Shown one piece after another: positions 8,352-17,519 of a stretch of 64,000 nucleotides of DNA. The stretch comes from Janthinobacterium sp. TND4EL3 (GTDB lineage: Bacteria; Pseudomonadota; Gammaproteobacteria; Burkholderiales; Burkholderiaceae_D), in NCBI RefSeq assembly GCF_900156175.1, contig NZ_FTMV01000006.1, positions 124,001-188,000 of the forward strand. The letters are read 5' to 3'. The notes under the pieces were generated by a model, which did no database searches, was not told the origin of the DNA, and saw nothing but the letters and a program-made list of their open reading frames with translations. Position numbers and translations under genes: made by a program. Numbering within the stretch: the first letter of the stretch is position 1; every line of letters starts with the position of its first letter.

Positions 8352-9995
8352 ATGTCCAGTAAATTGCCCTCTCCGCCAGCAAGCGCTCCCGCTGGCGCCA
8401 CGAACACCGCCGCCGTCCCTGCGATGAATCCGGCCGATATCGCCCGCGAAGCATTTCGCCGCCTGGCGACGCGCCGCATCGCCCCCACGCCCAGCGCCTA
8501 CCGCGACATCTACAATGAAATCGCCGGCATCAGCGAAGCGGCCGACAGCCCTGCGGCGCCGGCAGCCGTGCTGGCGGCCAGCGCACCGACGGAGAGCGGC
8601 GCGGAAAACGTGCTGACGCAATTCGCTGCCAAGATGAGCGAATCGGCGGGCGAACTGGGCGACTTTGGCCGGCGCTTCCAGCGGGCACTGAAAGCGCGCG
8701 ACTGGGACAGCTATGCGCGCACCCTGGCGCAACTGGCCGAGAAACAGGTGAAGAAAGGCGGCGGCATCGAATTGCCGCCCCTGCCGGACGGCGAACAGAC
8801 GCGTACCCTGCGCGAGTTGCTCAGCCGCACCCTGGGCTTTGCCGTCGCCACCCTGCTGACGGGCACGCCCGCGCTGGTGGAAGAAGCCGAATCCCTGGGC
8901 GCCGCCATCAAGCAGGCGCATACGGAAGACGCGCTGAACGAAGCGGCCCTGCGCCTGAAGCAGCTGTGCTACCAGATCGAACTGAAAAGCGGCGACACGG
9001 CCGAGCAGCAGGAACTGCTGCTGCGCCTGTTCAAGTTGCTGCTGGACAACGTCAGCCAGTTGCTGGACGACGACAGCTGGCTGCGCGGCCAGGTCGACGC
9101 CGTGCAAAACCTGATCGCCGGTCCGCTCGACCAGCGCGCGCTGGAAGACGCCACGCGCAGCCTGAAGGAAGTCATCTACAAGCAAAGCCAGCTCAAGCAC
9201 AGTCTGTCCGACGTCAAGCTGACGGTCAAGAACATGATGATGACCTTCATCGACCGCCTGGGCCAGGTGGCGGCCAGCACGGGCGACTTCCACGAAAAGA
9301 TCGGTGGCTATTCGGAAAAGATCAGCCAGGCGGAAAATATCAGCGAACTCAACAGCGTTCTCGACGAAGTCTTGCGCGAAACGCGCATGGTGCAGAACGA
9401 AGCCTTGCGCGCACGCGACAACATGGTGCTGGCGCGCCAGGAAGTACAGGACGCAGAACAGCGCATCCATACCCTGGAAGCGAAGCTCCAGCATATGAGC
9501 GAACTGGTGCGGGAAGACCAGCTGACGGGCAGCCTGAACCGCCGCGGCCTCGACGACGTCTTCGAGCGCGAGACGGCCCGCTCCGACCGCCGCGGCACGC
9601 CGCTGTGCATCGCCATGCTGGACCTGGACGACTTCAAGCGCCTGAACGACACCTATGGCCACCTGGCCGGCGATGCCGCGCTGAAGCATCTGGTGAAGAT
9701 CGTCAAGGAAACCCTGCGCTCGATGGACGTCATCGCCCGCTTCGGCGGCGAGGAATTCCTCATCCTGCTGCCGGAAACGACGGTCGAGGCGGCCTCATCG
9801 ACGATGACGCGCCTGCAGCGCGAGCTGACCCGGCATTTCTTCCTGCACGACAACGAAAAAGTCCTGATCACCTTTTCCGCCGGCGTGGCCCTGCGCCGGC
9901 CCAACGAAGACCAGGCCGAGCTCGTCAAGCGCGCCGACCGCGCCATGTACCAGGCCAAGCAGACGGGCAAGAATCGGGTTGTGGTGGCGGACTAA
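8352..9995 (+). CDS. GGDEF diguanylate cyclase
   Basis: The 547-residue protein makes c-di-GMP from two GTP. The C-terminal GGDEF domain (about 385-547) has the active-site motif GGEEF at 465-469 (RFGGEEFLILLPE), the metal-site segment MLDLDDFKRLNDTYGH, and an inhibitory-site RxxD (RSMD) five residues before GGEEF, so product inhibition is expected. The first 380 residues have no membrane segment. They are predicted helical, with a coiled coil at about 345-385 feeding into the catalytic domain. Its place directly before fliC, and a sigma28-like box upstream, suggest a role in motility control. Confidence 0.9.
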   Translation: MSSKLPSPPASAPAGATNTAAVPAMNPADIAREAFRRLATRRIAPTPSAYRDIYNEIAGISEAADSPAAPAAVLAASAPTESGAENVLTQFAAKMSESAGELGDFGRRFQRALKARDWDSYARTLAQLAEKQVKKGGGIELPPLPDGEQTRTLRELLSRTLGFAVATLLTGTPALVEEAESLGAAIKQAHTEDALNEAALRLKQLCYQIELKSGDTAEQQELLLRLFKLLLDNVSQLLDDDSWLRGQVDAVQNLIAGPLDQRALEDATRSLKEVIYKQSQLKHSLSDVKLTVKNMMMTFIDRLGQVAASTGDFHEKIGGYSEKISQAENISELNSVLDEVLRETRMVQNEALRARDNMVLARQEVQDAEQRIHTLEAKLQHMSELVREDQLTGSLNRRGLDDVFERETARSDRRGTPLCIAMLDLDDFKRLNDTYGHLAGDAALKHLVKIVKETLRSMDVIARFGGEEFLILLPETTVEAASSTMTRLQRELTRHFFLHDNEKVLITFSAGVALRRPNEDQAELVKRADRAMYQAKQTGKNRVVVAD

Positions 9996-10014
9996 GCCCG
10001 GTCCGCTTCACGCC

Positions 10015-10048
10015 ATGCCGTCCCGCCAACCGGCCGGACGGCATTTTT
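10015..10048 (+). terminator. rho-independent terminator of the diguanylate cyclase gene
   Basis: ATGCCGTCC (10015-10023) pairs perfectly with GGACGGCAT (10036-10044), followed by a T run to 10048. It isolates the cyclase from fliC. Confidence 0.85.
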
Positions 10049-10130
10049 CATGGAAAAACAACAACACCCCTCTCCCCCTGTAGCATGCCGCCAGCGTCCG
10101 CGCGATATGAAAATAAAACTATTTTTACCC

Positions 10131-10157
10131 TCAAGTTTCTCCAAATCATGTCGTTTA
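10131..10157 (+). promoter_or_regulatory. sigma28 promoter of fliC
   Basis: TCAAGTTT (10131-10138), an exact 11-nt spacer and GTCGTTTA (10150-10157) match the sigma28 pattern. The -35 is identical to that of flgK. The start codon is 179 bp further on, so the mRNA would have a leader of about 170 nt. Confidence 0.72.
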
Positions 10158-10336
10158 GCGCACGGCCAGCGGCAAACTGAAGGGTTAAAAATTAAAATTT
10201 AAAGCGTTTTTCGCCATAAATTTTCCCGCAGAGCAACCGTTACCCTAAACAACAGCGGCTTGATTGTCCCGGAACAGCGGGGCAGGCCAAAGTGACTAGC
10301 ACATAGCGCAATGTAGTACCTGTTTGGAGAATTATC

Positions 10337-11815
10337 ATGGCTGCAGTAATTAATACCAACATCTCGTCCCTGAATTCGCAACGCAACCTGTCGACCTCGC
10401 AGTCGGCTTTGAGCACCTCGCTGCAACGCCTGTCCTCGGGCATGCGCATCAACAGCGCCAAGGATGACGCCGCTGGCCTGGCGATTTCCGACCGTATGAC
10501 GTCGCAAATCCGCGGCATGACCCAAGCCACCCGCAATGCAAACGACGGCGTCTCGCTGGCTCAAACGGCCGAGGGCGCACTGTCGAGCTCGGGCGACATC
10601 CTGCAACGTATCCGCGAACTGGCCGTGCAATCGTCGAATGCCACCAACTCGTCGAGTGATCGTCAAGCGCTGCAAACCGAAGTCGGTCAATTGAACTCGG
10701 AATTGAACCGTATCGCCACCACGACTTCGTTCAACGGCCAGGCGCTGCTGGATGGCACCATGGGCACGGCCAACTTCCAGGTCGGCGCAGATGCAAATCA
10801 GTTGATTTCCGCCAACGGCGCGAACTTCCTGACCAGCACCTACGGCAACAACCGTGTGGAAAACGATGCAGTCGCGATCGGCACCACCTCAAAAACCACC
10901 GCTGGCGCGGTCACGATCAATGGCAAACTGGGCTCGGCCAGCTACACGGCAGCCGCAGGCGACTCCGCCAAATCGATCGCTGCTGCCCTGAACGCCAAAA
11001 CGTCGTCCACGGGTGTCACAGCAACAGCCAAGACAGAAATCAACGTCGGCATGGATGCTGGTTCGTACTCGTTCGCCTTGGTCGGTGACAACACGGGCGC
11101 TGGCGCAGCCGCAACCGTCTCGTTCTCCGTCACTGGTTCAGCCAACCAGGCAGCGGACTTTGCCGCAGGCATCAACGCGATCAATGCACAAACGGCAAAA
11201 ACCGGCATCAGCGCCAGCTACGATTCGACCAACCAAGGCATCAAGCTGAGTAACACAAACGGCGCCGACATCAAGATCACAAACGGCACCACCGCGGCAC
11301 CGCGCCTGGACGTAGCCAGCTATACGCTGGCCGGCGGCCTCACTGCGGTTTCCGATACCAAAGCGCCAAATATCAGTGCAGTCGGCAATGGCACCGTGAC
11401 CTTCGACTCCGATAGCAGCTTTTCGGTTACCGATGCAGGTACGGGTCTGGGCCTGGGTGCGGCAGCAGGGGCAGCCACGAACACGGGGTCGACCTTGAAA
11501 TCGGTCGCTTCGCTCGACGTCACCACCTTCGCTGGCGCCCAGTTGGCGCTGAAAATCACCGATGCAGCCTTGTCGACGGTCAACAGCCAACGCGCCCAGT
11601 ATGGCGCATTGCAATCGCGCTTCGCCTCAGCTATCTCAAACCTGCAATCGACGACGGAAAACCTGTCCGCATCGCGCAGCCGCATCGTCGATACCGACTT
11701 TGCATCGGAAACGGCCAACATGACCCGCGGCCAGATCCTGCAACAAGCTGGTACGGCCATGCTGGCGCAAGCGAACTCGCTGCCAAACGGCGTCCTGAGC
11801 CTGCTGCGCGGCTAA
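10337..11815 (+). CDS. fliC: flagellin, filament protein
   Basis: The 492-residue protein is the filament subunit, exported through the flagellar channel. The N-terminal D0/D1 region ([20 protein letters not shown] ... [19 protein letters not shown]) and the C-terminal D1/D0 region (ending [20 protein letters not shown], then VLSLLRG) are strongly conserved. The variable middle (about 190-400) is Ala/Thr/Ser-rich and contains a Flagellin_IN-type motif ([17 protein letters not shown]). Codon choice in the variable centre is more relaxed than at the ends. It is preceded by GGAG 6 nt before the ATG and followed by a strong terminator. Confidence 0.97.
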   Translation: MAAVINTNISSLNSQRNLSTSQSALSTSLQRLSSGMRINSAKDDAAGLAISDRMTSQIRGMTQATRNANDGVSLAQTAEGALSSSGDILQRIRELAVQSSNATNSSSDRQALQTEVGQLNSELNRIATTTSFNGQALLDGTMGTANFQVGADANQLISANGANFLTSTYGNNRVENDAVAIGTTSKTTAGAVTINGKLGSASYTAAAGDSAKSIAAALNAKTSSTGVTATAKTEINVGMDAGSYSFALVGDNTGAGAAATVSFSVTGSANQAADFAAGINAINAQTAKTGISASYDSTNQGIKLSNTNGADIKITNGTTAAPRLDVASYTLAGGLTAVSDTKAPNISAVGNGTVTFDSDSSFSVTDAGTGLGLGAAAGAATNTGSTLKSVASLDVTTFAGAQLALKITDAALSTVNSQRAQYGALQSRFASAISNLQSTTENLSASRSRIVDTDFASETANMTRGQILQQAGTAMLAQANSLPNGVLSLLRG

Positions 11816-11850
11816 TCTCCGATTAGTCAGGCAACAGCGCAGGACTCTGA

Positions 11851-11884
11851 TTCCCCTGCCGGATTTTTTCGGCAGGGGAATTTT
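11851..11884 (+). terminator. rho-independent terminator of fliC
   Basis: An 11-bp perfect stem (TTCCCCTGCCG at 11851-11861 with CGGCAGGGGAA at 11870-11880) is followed by TTTT. Confidence 0.92.
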
Positions 11885-11899
11885 CACTAGGAGAGCACC

Positions 11900-12271
11900 A
11901 TGACTATCGATACGATAGCGGCCGCCTCCGCGGCCAGGATAGACAAGAATTACGTGTCTGCAGATACGTCGGCAGCACGCCCGGCAGCGCCTCGCTCGGC
12001 CACGGAAAATGGCGCCATTGCGCCACAGCCAGCCGACAAGGAACCGAGTCGGGAACAGTTAACCAAGGCGGTGTCGGAGCTGAACCAGTCGTCGCAACTG
12101 AAGACCCAAGGCATCGAATTTTCCATCGACGAAGACAGCCAGCGCACGGTCGTCAAGGTCATCGACCAGGAAACCAAGGAAGTGCTGCGCCAGATTCCCA
12201 CCAAGGAAGCCTTGGAACTGGCTAAGACCTTTGACTCGGCCAAAGGTTCGCTGATCAGTCAAAGCGCATAA
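11900..12271 (+). CDS. flaG: FlaG family protein
   Basis: The 123-residue protein has a disordered, Ala/Pro-rich first half and the conserved FlaG domain in the second half (about 52-115: LTKAVSELNQ, IEFSIDEDSQRTVVKVIDQ, EVLRQIPTKEALELAKTF). FlaG proteins affect filament length and polar flagellum properties; the mechanism is not settled. It sits between fliC and fliD, as in Vibrio, Pseudomonas and many betaproteobacteria. Readthrough from fliC would have to pass the strong terminator, so it may depend on partial termination. The start has AGGAG 8 nt upstream. Confidence 0.85.
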   Translation: MTIDTIAAASAARIDKNYVSADTSAARPAAPRSATENGAIAPQPADKEPSREQLTKAVSELNQSSQLKTQGIEFSIDEDSQRTVVKVIDQETKEVLRQIPTKEALELAKTFDSAKGSLISQSA

Positions 12272-12327
12272 GATGACCTGGCCCACGGACAGGCAGCAGC
12301 GTGGCAGTATGCATCGGCATGACCACG

Positions 12328-12360
12328 GGGTTCGATAGCCTGGCTATCCGACCCTTTTTT
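12328..12360 (+). terminator. probable terminator downstream of flaG
   Basis: GGGTTCGATAGCC pairs with GGCTATCCGACCC, apart from a two-base internal mismatch, and is followed by six T. The stem is good and the T run is strong. Confidence 0.75.
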
Positions 12361-12439
12361 CATTGCAATCCAAATAACACCCTCCCGTTTCTTCCCATAT
12401 TTTTTACGCCCGCTGAAAACAGCGCGGTAAATCCCCCTC

Positions 12440-12466
12440 TCAAGTCCTGATTGATTCTGCCGATAA
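12440..12466 (+). promoter_or_regulatory. sigma28 promoter of fliD
   Basis: TCAAGTCC (12440-12447), an 11-nt spacer and a perfect GCCGATAA (12459-12466) form a clear FliA-type promoter 33 bp before the fliD start. It would drive fliD, fliS and fliT, and perhaps the genes up to ycgR. Confidence 0.85.
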
Positions 12467-12499
12467 CAGCTTATATTAGTGTTTTCCTAGGAGTATTCA

Positions 12500-15181
12500 G
12501 TGGCCATCACACCTACACTTTCATCCATAGGCATCGGCGCCGGCGCCAGCGGCCTGGATGTGAATGCCATCATCGACAAGCTGATGACGGCCGAAGCCGC
12601 ACCGCTGGGTACTTTTGACAAGAAAACAGCATCTTATCAGGCCAAGCTCAGCGCCATGGGTACGCTCAGCGGCGCCGTCAGCACTTTCCAGAATTCACTG
12701 TCCTCCCTAAGCAACACCAATAATTTTCGAGCGGTCTCGGCCACGCCAGCCGACCCCCTTGTATTCACGGCAACAGCTGGTGCCAAAGCCGTACCAGGCA
12801 GCTACAATATTAGCGTCAGCCAATTGGCACAGGCTCAGACCCTGACATCAGGCGGCAATGTGAGCAAACTATCAACCATCGGCCTGGGAGCGAAGACAAC
12901 CATCTCCTTCCAGCTCGGCGCTGTTGCCGGAGGCACCTTCGGCATAGCCGGCACGCCGCTTGGCGGTAGTACCCTGCTTACCGGCGTGAGCAACGGCTCG
13001 CTGACGATCAACGGCACGGCTATCCCGACCGACTCCAGCACGAAGAGCGCACGCTCCCTGGCAGACGCCATCAATGCAAAGAGCAGTACTACCGGAGTGA
13101 CGGCCACAGCCCAGCCAGTCTCATCAGATGCGGCCATGTTCAGCGGCTTTGGCAGCATCAGCACGAATGCAAGCAGCACCTATTCGTTGGCTGTGGGCGG
13201 CATCGAGATTGTCACGCAAGGCGAAAATGTCGCTGCCGGCAGCGGCATTACCGCTGCCTCGCTCGACACGACACTGGAGGGGCCAAACGCCGTTTCCAAC
13301 GCTCTGGCGGCAGCCAACATCACGGTCACAGGCAAGGCGGCCGATGGCACACTGAAATTTACGCGCGCCGACGGTTCCAACTTGAATATCGAGGAGGTAG
13401 TCACCGGCGATACCCGCGGTGGCATTGGCCATGCGGCCGGAGCCACTAATGATGGCTCCAACGTTACGGTGGCCGGTACCATTACCCTCGCTTCCGGCAA
13501 TGCCAGCCCGATCAACATTGGCGGCAGTAATCCAGCGGCGGCGGGACTAACCGCCGGGTCCGGCGGTGCATACATGGGCACATCGTTTACCCAAGATGGA
13601 ACGCAGGCCACTGGCTCGGTTGTCATCGATGCCACTAACAATTCGCTGCAGGGTATACGGGACGCCATCAACAATGCCTCGCTCGGCGTGACCGCCAGCA
13701 TCGTTTCCGATGGCACGGACAAACCGTATCACCTTGTACTGAGTTCGACCAAGACAGGCGCTAACTCCGCCATGAAAATATCACTGAGCGGCAGCGATGG
13801 CCAGCCGGCCGACAGTGCGCTGAGTAATCTGCTGTCCTATGATCCGGCCGGCACGCAAAACCTGAAACAAAACAGCGCAGCACAAAACACCATGCTCAGC
13901 GTGAATGGGATTCCCATCACGAACAGTTCAAACAGCATTGACAGCGCCATCGAAGGCGTGACGCTTAATATCATCAAAGTCGGCACAACCACCATGTCGG
14001 TTTCCAAGGATACAACGACCGTCAAGACCAGCATCAACGGATTTATCAAGGCATATAACGACTTGAACGGTTCCATCGCGAAGATGACTTCCTACGATAC
14101 TGAAACCAAGAAGGCGGGAATCCTGCTGGGCGATTCAACAGTGCAATCGATCCAAACCCAATTGCGCAAGCAATTGAGCACGTCGATTACCGGTCTTTCC
14201 GGAAATCTGACCACTCTGGGGCAAGTAGGGATTTCCTTTCAAAAGGACGGCACCCTGAGCCTGGACGCTACCAAACTCGACAAAGCCATCAGCGAAAACT
14301 TCAACGATGTAGCGGGTCTTTTCGCTGCTTTGGGCAAAACTTCGGACAGCAATGTGTCGTTCACCAGTTCGACGGCCGCCACCAAGCCGGGTACTTATGC
14401 GCTCACGGTCACGAGCATGGCCAGCCAGGGCACGCTGACTGCGGCCGCGCCTCTGCCGGCAAGTACCGTTATCGACAATGACACCACCTGGAACGTCACG
14501 CTCAATGACACCGAGCCCTCCGTGGCAAAAAACACTGCGAAGGTTACCATTCCGGCGGGCACCTACACGCCAGTCCAATTAGCGGCGCTGGTGCAATCCT
14601 CGATCAACGGAGTAAAGTCTTTTTCAGACGCTGGCTCCAGCGTCTCCGCATCTATCGATCCGAGCGGCCGCTTGGTACTGGTCACGGCGCGCTATGGCTC
14701 GGTTTCCAACCTCGCCGTATCCACTTCCACAGGCACGCCGCCCAGCAACATCTTCGGCGCGGCCACGCCGGTCAAGGGTACCGATGTGGCAGGCACTATC
14801 GGCGGACAGCCGGTGATCGGCTCCGGCCAGACCCTGACCGGAGCCCCAGGTTCGGATGCAGACGGCCTGAAAGTAGAAATTACAGGTGGTGGGATTGGCG
14901 ACCGCGGCACAGTCAGTTTTTCGCAAGGCTATGCCTACCAACTGAACAACATGGCCAAGGCTTTCCTCGGCACGGATGGCATGATTACCAATCGCAGCAA
15001 GGGCCTCAACGACAGTATCAATGATGTGGCGAAACAGCGTGACAAGTTCAGCGACAAACTGACCACCATCGAAGCGCGCTATCGCGCCCAATATACGCGC
15101 CTGGACGTATCCCTGAACAAATTGCAGGGTACGCAAACCTATCTGACCCAGCAGTTGGCCGCCATCGCCGCCAACCGTTAA
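12500..15181 (+). CDS. fliD: flagellar filament cap protein FliD, unusually long
   Basis: FliD forms the distal cap that folds flagellin subunits. The start is GTG with CTAGGAG upstream. The N-terminal FliD_N domain (about 10-105) and the FliD_C parts (about 455-610 and 790-893, ending RLDVSLNKLQGTQTYLTQQL) are present. At 893 residues it is far longer than the usual 450-670. The extra length lies in an outer-domain region (about 110-450) with two Flagellin_IN-like motifs (DAINAKSSTTGVTATA; IRDAINNASLGVTAS) and in a second insertion inside FliD_C (about 625-790). The second insertion opens with PGTYALTVTSMASQGTLTA, similar to PGSYNISVSQLAQAQTLTS near residue 100. Confidence 0.93.
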   Translation: MAITPTLSSIGIGAGASGLDVNAIIDKLMTAEAAPLGTFDKKTASYQAKLSAMGTLSGAVSTFQNSLSSLSNTNNFRAVSATPADPLVFTATAGAKAVPGSYNISVSQLAQAQTLTSGGNVSKLSTIGLGAKTTISFQLGAVAGGTFGIAGTPLGGSTLLTGVSNGSLTINGTAIPTDSSTKSARSLADAINAKSSTTGVTATAQPVSSDAAMFSGFGSISTNASSTYSLAVGGIEIVTQGENVAAGSGITAASLDTTLEGPNAVSNALAAANITVTGKAADGTLKFTRADGSNLNIEEVVTGDTRGGIGHAAGATNDGSNVTVAGTITLASGNASPINIGGSNPAAAGLTAGSGGAYMGTSFTQDGTQATGSVVIDATNNSLQGIRDAINNASLGVTASIVSDGTDKPYHLVLSSTKTGANSAMKISLSGSDGQPADSALSNLLSYDPAGTQNLKQNSAAQNTMLSVNGIPITNSSNSIDSAIEGVTLNIIKVGTTTMSVSKDTTTVKTSINGFIKAYNDLNGSIAKMTSYDTETKKAGILLGDSTVQSIQTQLRKQLSTSITGLSGNLTTLGQVGISFQKDGTLSLDATKLDKAISENFNDVAGLFAALGKTSDSNVSFTSSTAATKPGTYALTVTSMASQGTLTAAAPLPASTVIDNDTTWNVTLNDTEPSVAKNTAKVTIPAGTYTPVQLAALVQSSINGVKSFSDAGSSVSASIDPSGRLVLVTARYGSVSNLAVSTSTGTPPSNIFGAATPVKGTDVAGTIGGQPVIGSGQTLTGAPGSDADGLKVEITGGGIGDRGTVSFSQGYAYQLNNMAKAFLGTDGMITNRSKGLNDSINDVAKQRDKFSDKLTTIEARYRAQYTRLDVSLNKLQGTQTYLTQQLAAIAANR

Positions 15182-15202
15182 GCCCCATCATCAGGAGAAT
15201 AT

Positions 15203-15649
15203 ATGTTTGGAACCCAACAACGCGGCGTCAACGCCTATGCCAAGGTGGGCCTGGAAACGGGCATCGTTTCGGCCTCGCCGCACAAGCTGATCGTGATGCT
15301 GTACGACGGCGCCCTGGTGGCCGTGCTCAGTGCGCAAATGCACATGAAATCGGGCAATATTCCAGAAAAAGGCAAATCCATCTCGAAAGCCATCCAGATC
15401 ATCGACAATGGCTTGCGCGCCAGCCTGGACAAGAAAGCGGGAGGCCAGATCGCCGAAGGCCTCGACGCCCTGTATGAATATATGAGCGCGCGCCTGCTGG
15501 CCGCCAATATCCACAACGATCTGGCCCTGCTCGAAGAAGTCCAGCGCCTGCTCACCGACCTGCGTGAAACCTGGAATGCCATCGGTTCCACGCCTGCCGC
15601 CATCCCCGGCGCCGATTTGAAACGTATGCCCAGCCTTGCGAGCGCCTGA
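15203..15649 (+). CDS. fliS: flagellin export chaperone FliS
   Basis: The 148-residue helical chaperone binds the flagellin C-terminus before export. It shows the family's opening AYAKVGLETGIVSASPHKLIVMLYDGAL and the later EYMSARLLAANIHND ... LLTDLRETW. AGGAGAATAT precedes the ATG, 21 nt after the fliD stop. Confidence 0.94.
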   Translation: MFGTQQRGVNAYAKVGLETGIVSASPHKLIVMLYDGALVAVLSAQMHMKSGNIPEKGKSISKAIQIIDNGLRASLDKKAGGQIAEGLDALYEYMSARLLAANIHNDLALLEEVQRLLTDLRETWNAIGSTPAAIPGADLKRMPSLASA

Positions 15650-15652
15650 CCC

Positions 15653-15979
15653 ATGATGACCCATCAAGAAGTCCTGACCACCTATGAAACCATGCAGACC
15701 CTGACGGGCCGGATGGTGACGGCCGCCAGCAACGCCGACTGGGACGCGCTCGAAGCGCTGGAGCAGCAAGTGAGCGCGCATGTGGAAGCGCTGAAGGCGA
15801 ATGAAGCGCAAGTCGTGCTGGAAAGCGCCGGCCGCCAGCGCAAGGTTGCCCTGATCAAGCAGATCCTCGAAGACGACCGCAAGATCCGCGACCTGACCAT
15901 GCCGTGGATGGCGCAATTGTCCAAGCTGATCAACAGCACCGGCACCGAACGGCGCCTGGCCAACGCCTACGGCGCGTAA
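15653..15979 (+). CDS. fliT: FliT-like flagellar chaperone
   Basis: This 108-residue, almost wholly helical protein follows fliS by 3 nt. FliT is the export chaperone for FliD and, in enterobacteria, also an inhibitor of FlhDC. The sequence is short and divergent; helical periodicity (WDALEALEQQVSAHVEALK, DRKIRDLTMPWMAQLSKLI) and position fliD-fliS-X support the call. Two ATG codons in tandem (15653, 15656) can both serve as the start. Confidence 0.75.
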   Translation: MMTHQEVLTTYETMQTLTGRMVTAASNADWDALEALEQQVSAHVEALKANEAQVVLESAGRQRKVALIKQILEDDRKIRDLTMPWMAQLSKLINSTGTERRLANAYGA

Positions 15980-15996
15980 ACGCAAGCGGGGGCGCC

Positions 15997-17190
15997 ATGT
16001 TGCCGAAGATGGATGCGATCGGCATGACGCCCTTGACCCCGGTCAAGGCCACGCGCCCGGCCGATACGGTCGCCGACCCGCGCCAGGCTGAATTCCAGCG
16101 TTCGCTGCAGGGATTGATCGGCAAATCCATGCAGGGGCAGGTGCTGGCCCGCATGGGCGACGGCAGCTATCTCGTGCGCGTGGCCGGCACGCCAGCCCGC
16201 ATGCAGCTGCCCGCCGGCGCCCAGCTGGGCACGGAGATTCCCCTGACCTTGATCGGCATCAATCCCCGCCCATCATTTCAAATTGGCAACAATCGCGACC
16301 AGGCCGCCGCTCCCCTGCTGACGTATGCGGACGCCGAGGCCGAACCCGACGCAGCCGAAGCGCGCTCGCCCCAGGCCGGCGCCGCCCAGGCGGGCACGCG
16401 CGCCAGCAGCACGGCCGCGACCCTGCTCAGCCGGGCGCCGCTGACGCCGGCCAATTTGCTGCCCGACCTGGCCGGCGACTCGCCCGCGCCGGAACTGAGC
16501 ACCACCGCGCGCGCCATCAGCAGCGTGCTGAGCCAGGCGGAAAGCGCGCCCGGCACGCCTCTGGCCCTGGTCGGCAAGACGCCGCTGATGGCCGCACCGG
16601 GCGCCAATCCCGCGCAGCTGGCGCAAAAACTGCACGACGCCGTCGGCAGCAGCGGCCTGTTCTATGAGTCGCACGTGGCCGAATGGGCCGAAGGCAAGCG
16701 TCCGCTGGCCTCGCTGCTGCTGGAACCGCAAATGCAGAAGGCCCCGCCCGGCGAAGCAGCCAGGACGGGCACCGACCTGGCCTCGGCACAACTGATCAAT
16801 TTGCAGCTGCATGCGCATGAACAGGCGCGCGTGCAATGGCAGGGGGAAGCCTGGCCGGGGCAGAAGATGCAGTGGGATATCAGCAGGGATGCGCCGGAAG
16901 GCGGGCAGCAGGACGGCGCGGAAGCGGACGAGGCGACGGCCTGGCGCAGCAGCGTGCGTTTCCAGTTCCCCCTGCTGGGCGACCTGGCCGCGCACGTGGT
17001 CCTGCAAGGCGGCCGGGTATCAATCCAGATGCAGGCCGGCAGCGAAGGCAGCGCCGCCACCCTGCGCCAGCATGCGGCGCGGCTGGAAGCGGCGCTGGAC
17101 GCGGCCGGCTGGCCCTTGTCGTCGTTGACGATCGCCGGCAAGGACGCTGCCGCGCCCGAGGAAGCGCCAGCGGGAGACGCCGATGCTTGA
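15997..17190 (+). CDS. FliK-like flagellar hook-length control family protein (second copy)
   Basis: The 397-residue protein has a low-complexity Ala/Pro-rich centre (about 100-200) and a C-terminal domain (about 295-385: FQFPLLGDLAAHVVLQGGRV ... LRQHAARLEAALDAAGWPLS) that resembles the Flg_hook domain of FliK. A canonical fliK lies at 24405-25640, so this is a second, divergent member. Its last 8 bp overlap the start of a free-standing FlhB C-terminal homologue, which suggests the two act together in the substrate-specificity switch. The start is chosen at ATG 15997 (GGGGGCGCC upstream), although the frame is open earlier. Confidence 0.7.
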   Translation: MLPKMDAIGMTPLTPVKATRPADTVADPRQAEFQRSLQGLIGKSMQGQVLARMGDGSYLVRVAGTPARMQLPAGAQLGTEIPLTLIGINPRPSFQIGNNRDQAAAPLLTYADAEAEPDAAEARSPQAGAAQAGTRASSTAATLLSRAPLTPANLLPDLAGDSPAPELSTTARAISSVLSQAESAPGTPLALVGKTPLMAAPGANPAQLAQKLHDAVGSSGLFYESHVAEWAEGKRPLASLLLEPQMQKAPPGEAARTGTDLASAQLINLQLHAHEQARVQWQGEAWPGQKMQWDISRDAPEGGQQDGAEADEATAWRSSVRFQFPLLGDLAAHVVLQGGRVSIQMQAGSEGSAATLRQHAARLEAALDAAGWPLSSLTIAGKDAAAPEEAPAGDADA

Positions 17191-17509
17191 CGACAGCAGG
17201 CGCAAGGTGCCGCAGACGGCCGTGGCCCTGGCCTATCAGAGCGGTGCGGCGGCGCCCAAGGTGGTCGCCAAGGGCAGCGGCCTGATCGCCGACCGGATCA
17301 TCAGCACGGCGCGCGAACACGGCGTCTTCGTGCATGAATCGAAGGAATTGGTGGCCTTGCTGATGGATGTCGACCTGGACCGCCAGATTCCGCCGGGCCT
17401 GTATCGGGCGATTGCGGAACTGCTGGCCTGGTTATATCATATTGAATCTGCGAATGGCGGCCCCATCCCCCCGCCGCCCGACACCAGCTTTCTTCCCATC
17501 GATACATAG
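17183..17509 (+). CDS. free-standing FlhB C-terminal domain homologue (FhlB/YlqH type)
   Basis: The 108-residue protein aligns with the cytoplasmic FlhB_CC fragment released by autocleavage. TAVALAYQSGAAAPKVVAKG matches YAVALKYGENSRGAPQVVAKG of the full FlhB at 55588-56784. The later segments ESKELVALLMDVDLDRQIP and LYRAIAELLAWLYHI also match. It has no membrane segments, and the NPTH cleavage motif is replaced by VPQT, so it represents the downstream fragment made separately. H. pylori HP1575 is a studied relative that can stand in for a deleted FlhB_CC. The C-terminal tail is Pro-rich. Confidence 0.85.
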   Translation: MLDDSRRKVPQTAVALAYQSGAAAPKVVAKGSGLIADRIISTAREHGVFVHESKELVALLMDVDLDRQIPPGLYRAIAELLAWLYHIESANGGPIPPPPDTSFLPIDT

Positions 17510-17519
17510 ACAGGCATCA

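Larger units (their letters stand above)
9996..10336. other. intergenic region upstream of fliC
   Basis: The gap of 341 bp holds the terminator of the cyclase gene (10015-10048) and the sigma28 promoter of fliC (10131-10157). The last 180 bp are AT-rich and would form a long fliC 5' leader. No open frame of interest is present. Confidence 0.6.
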
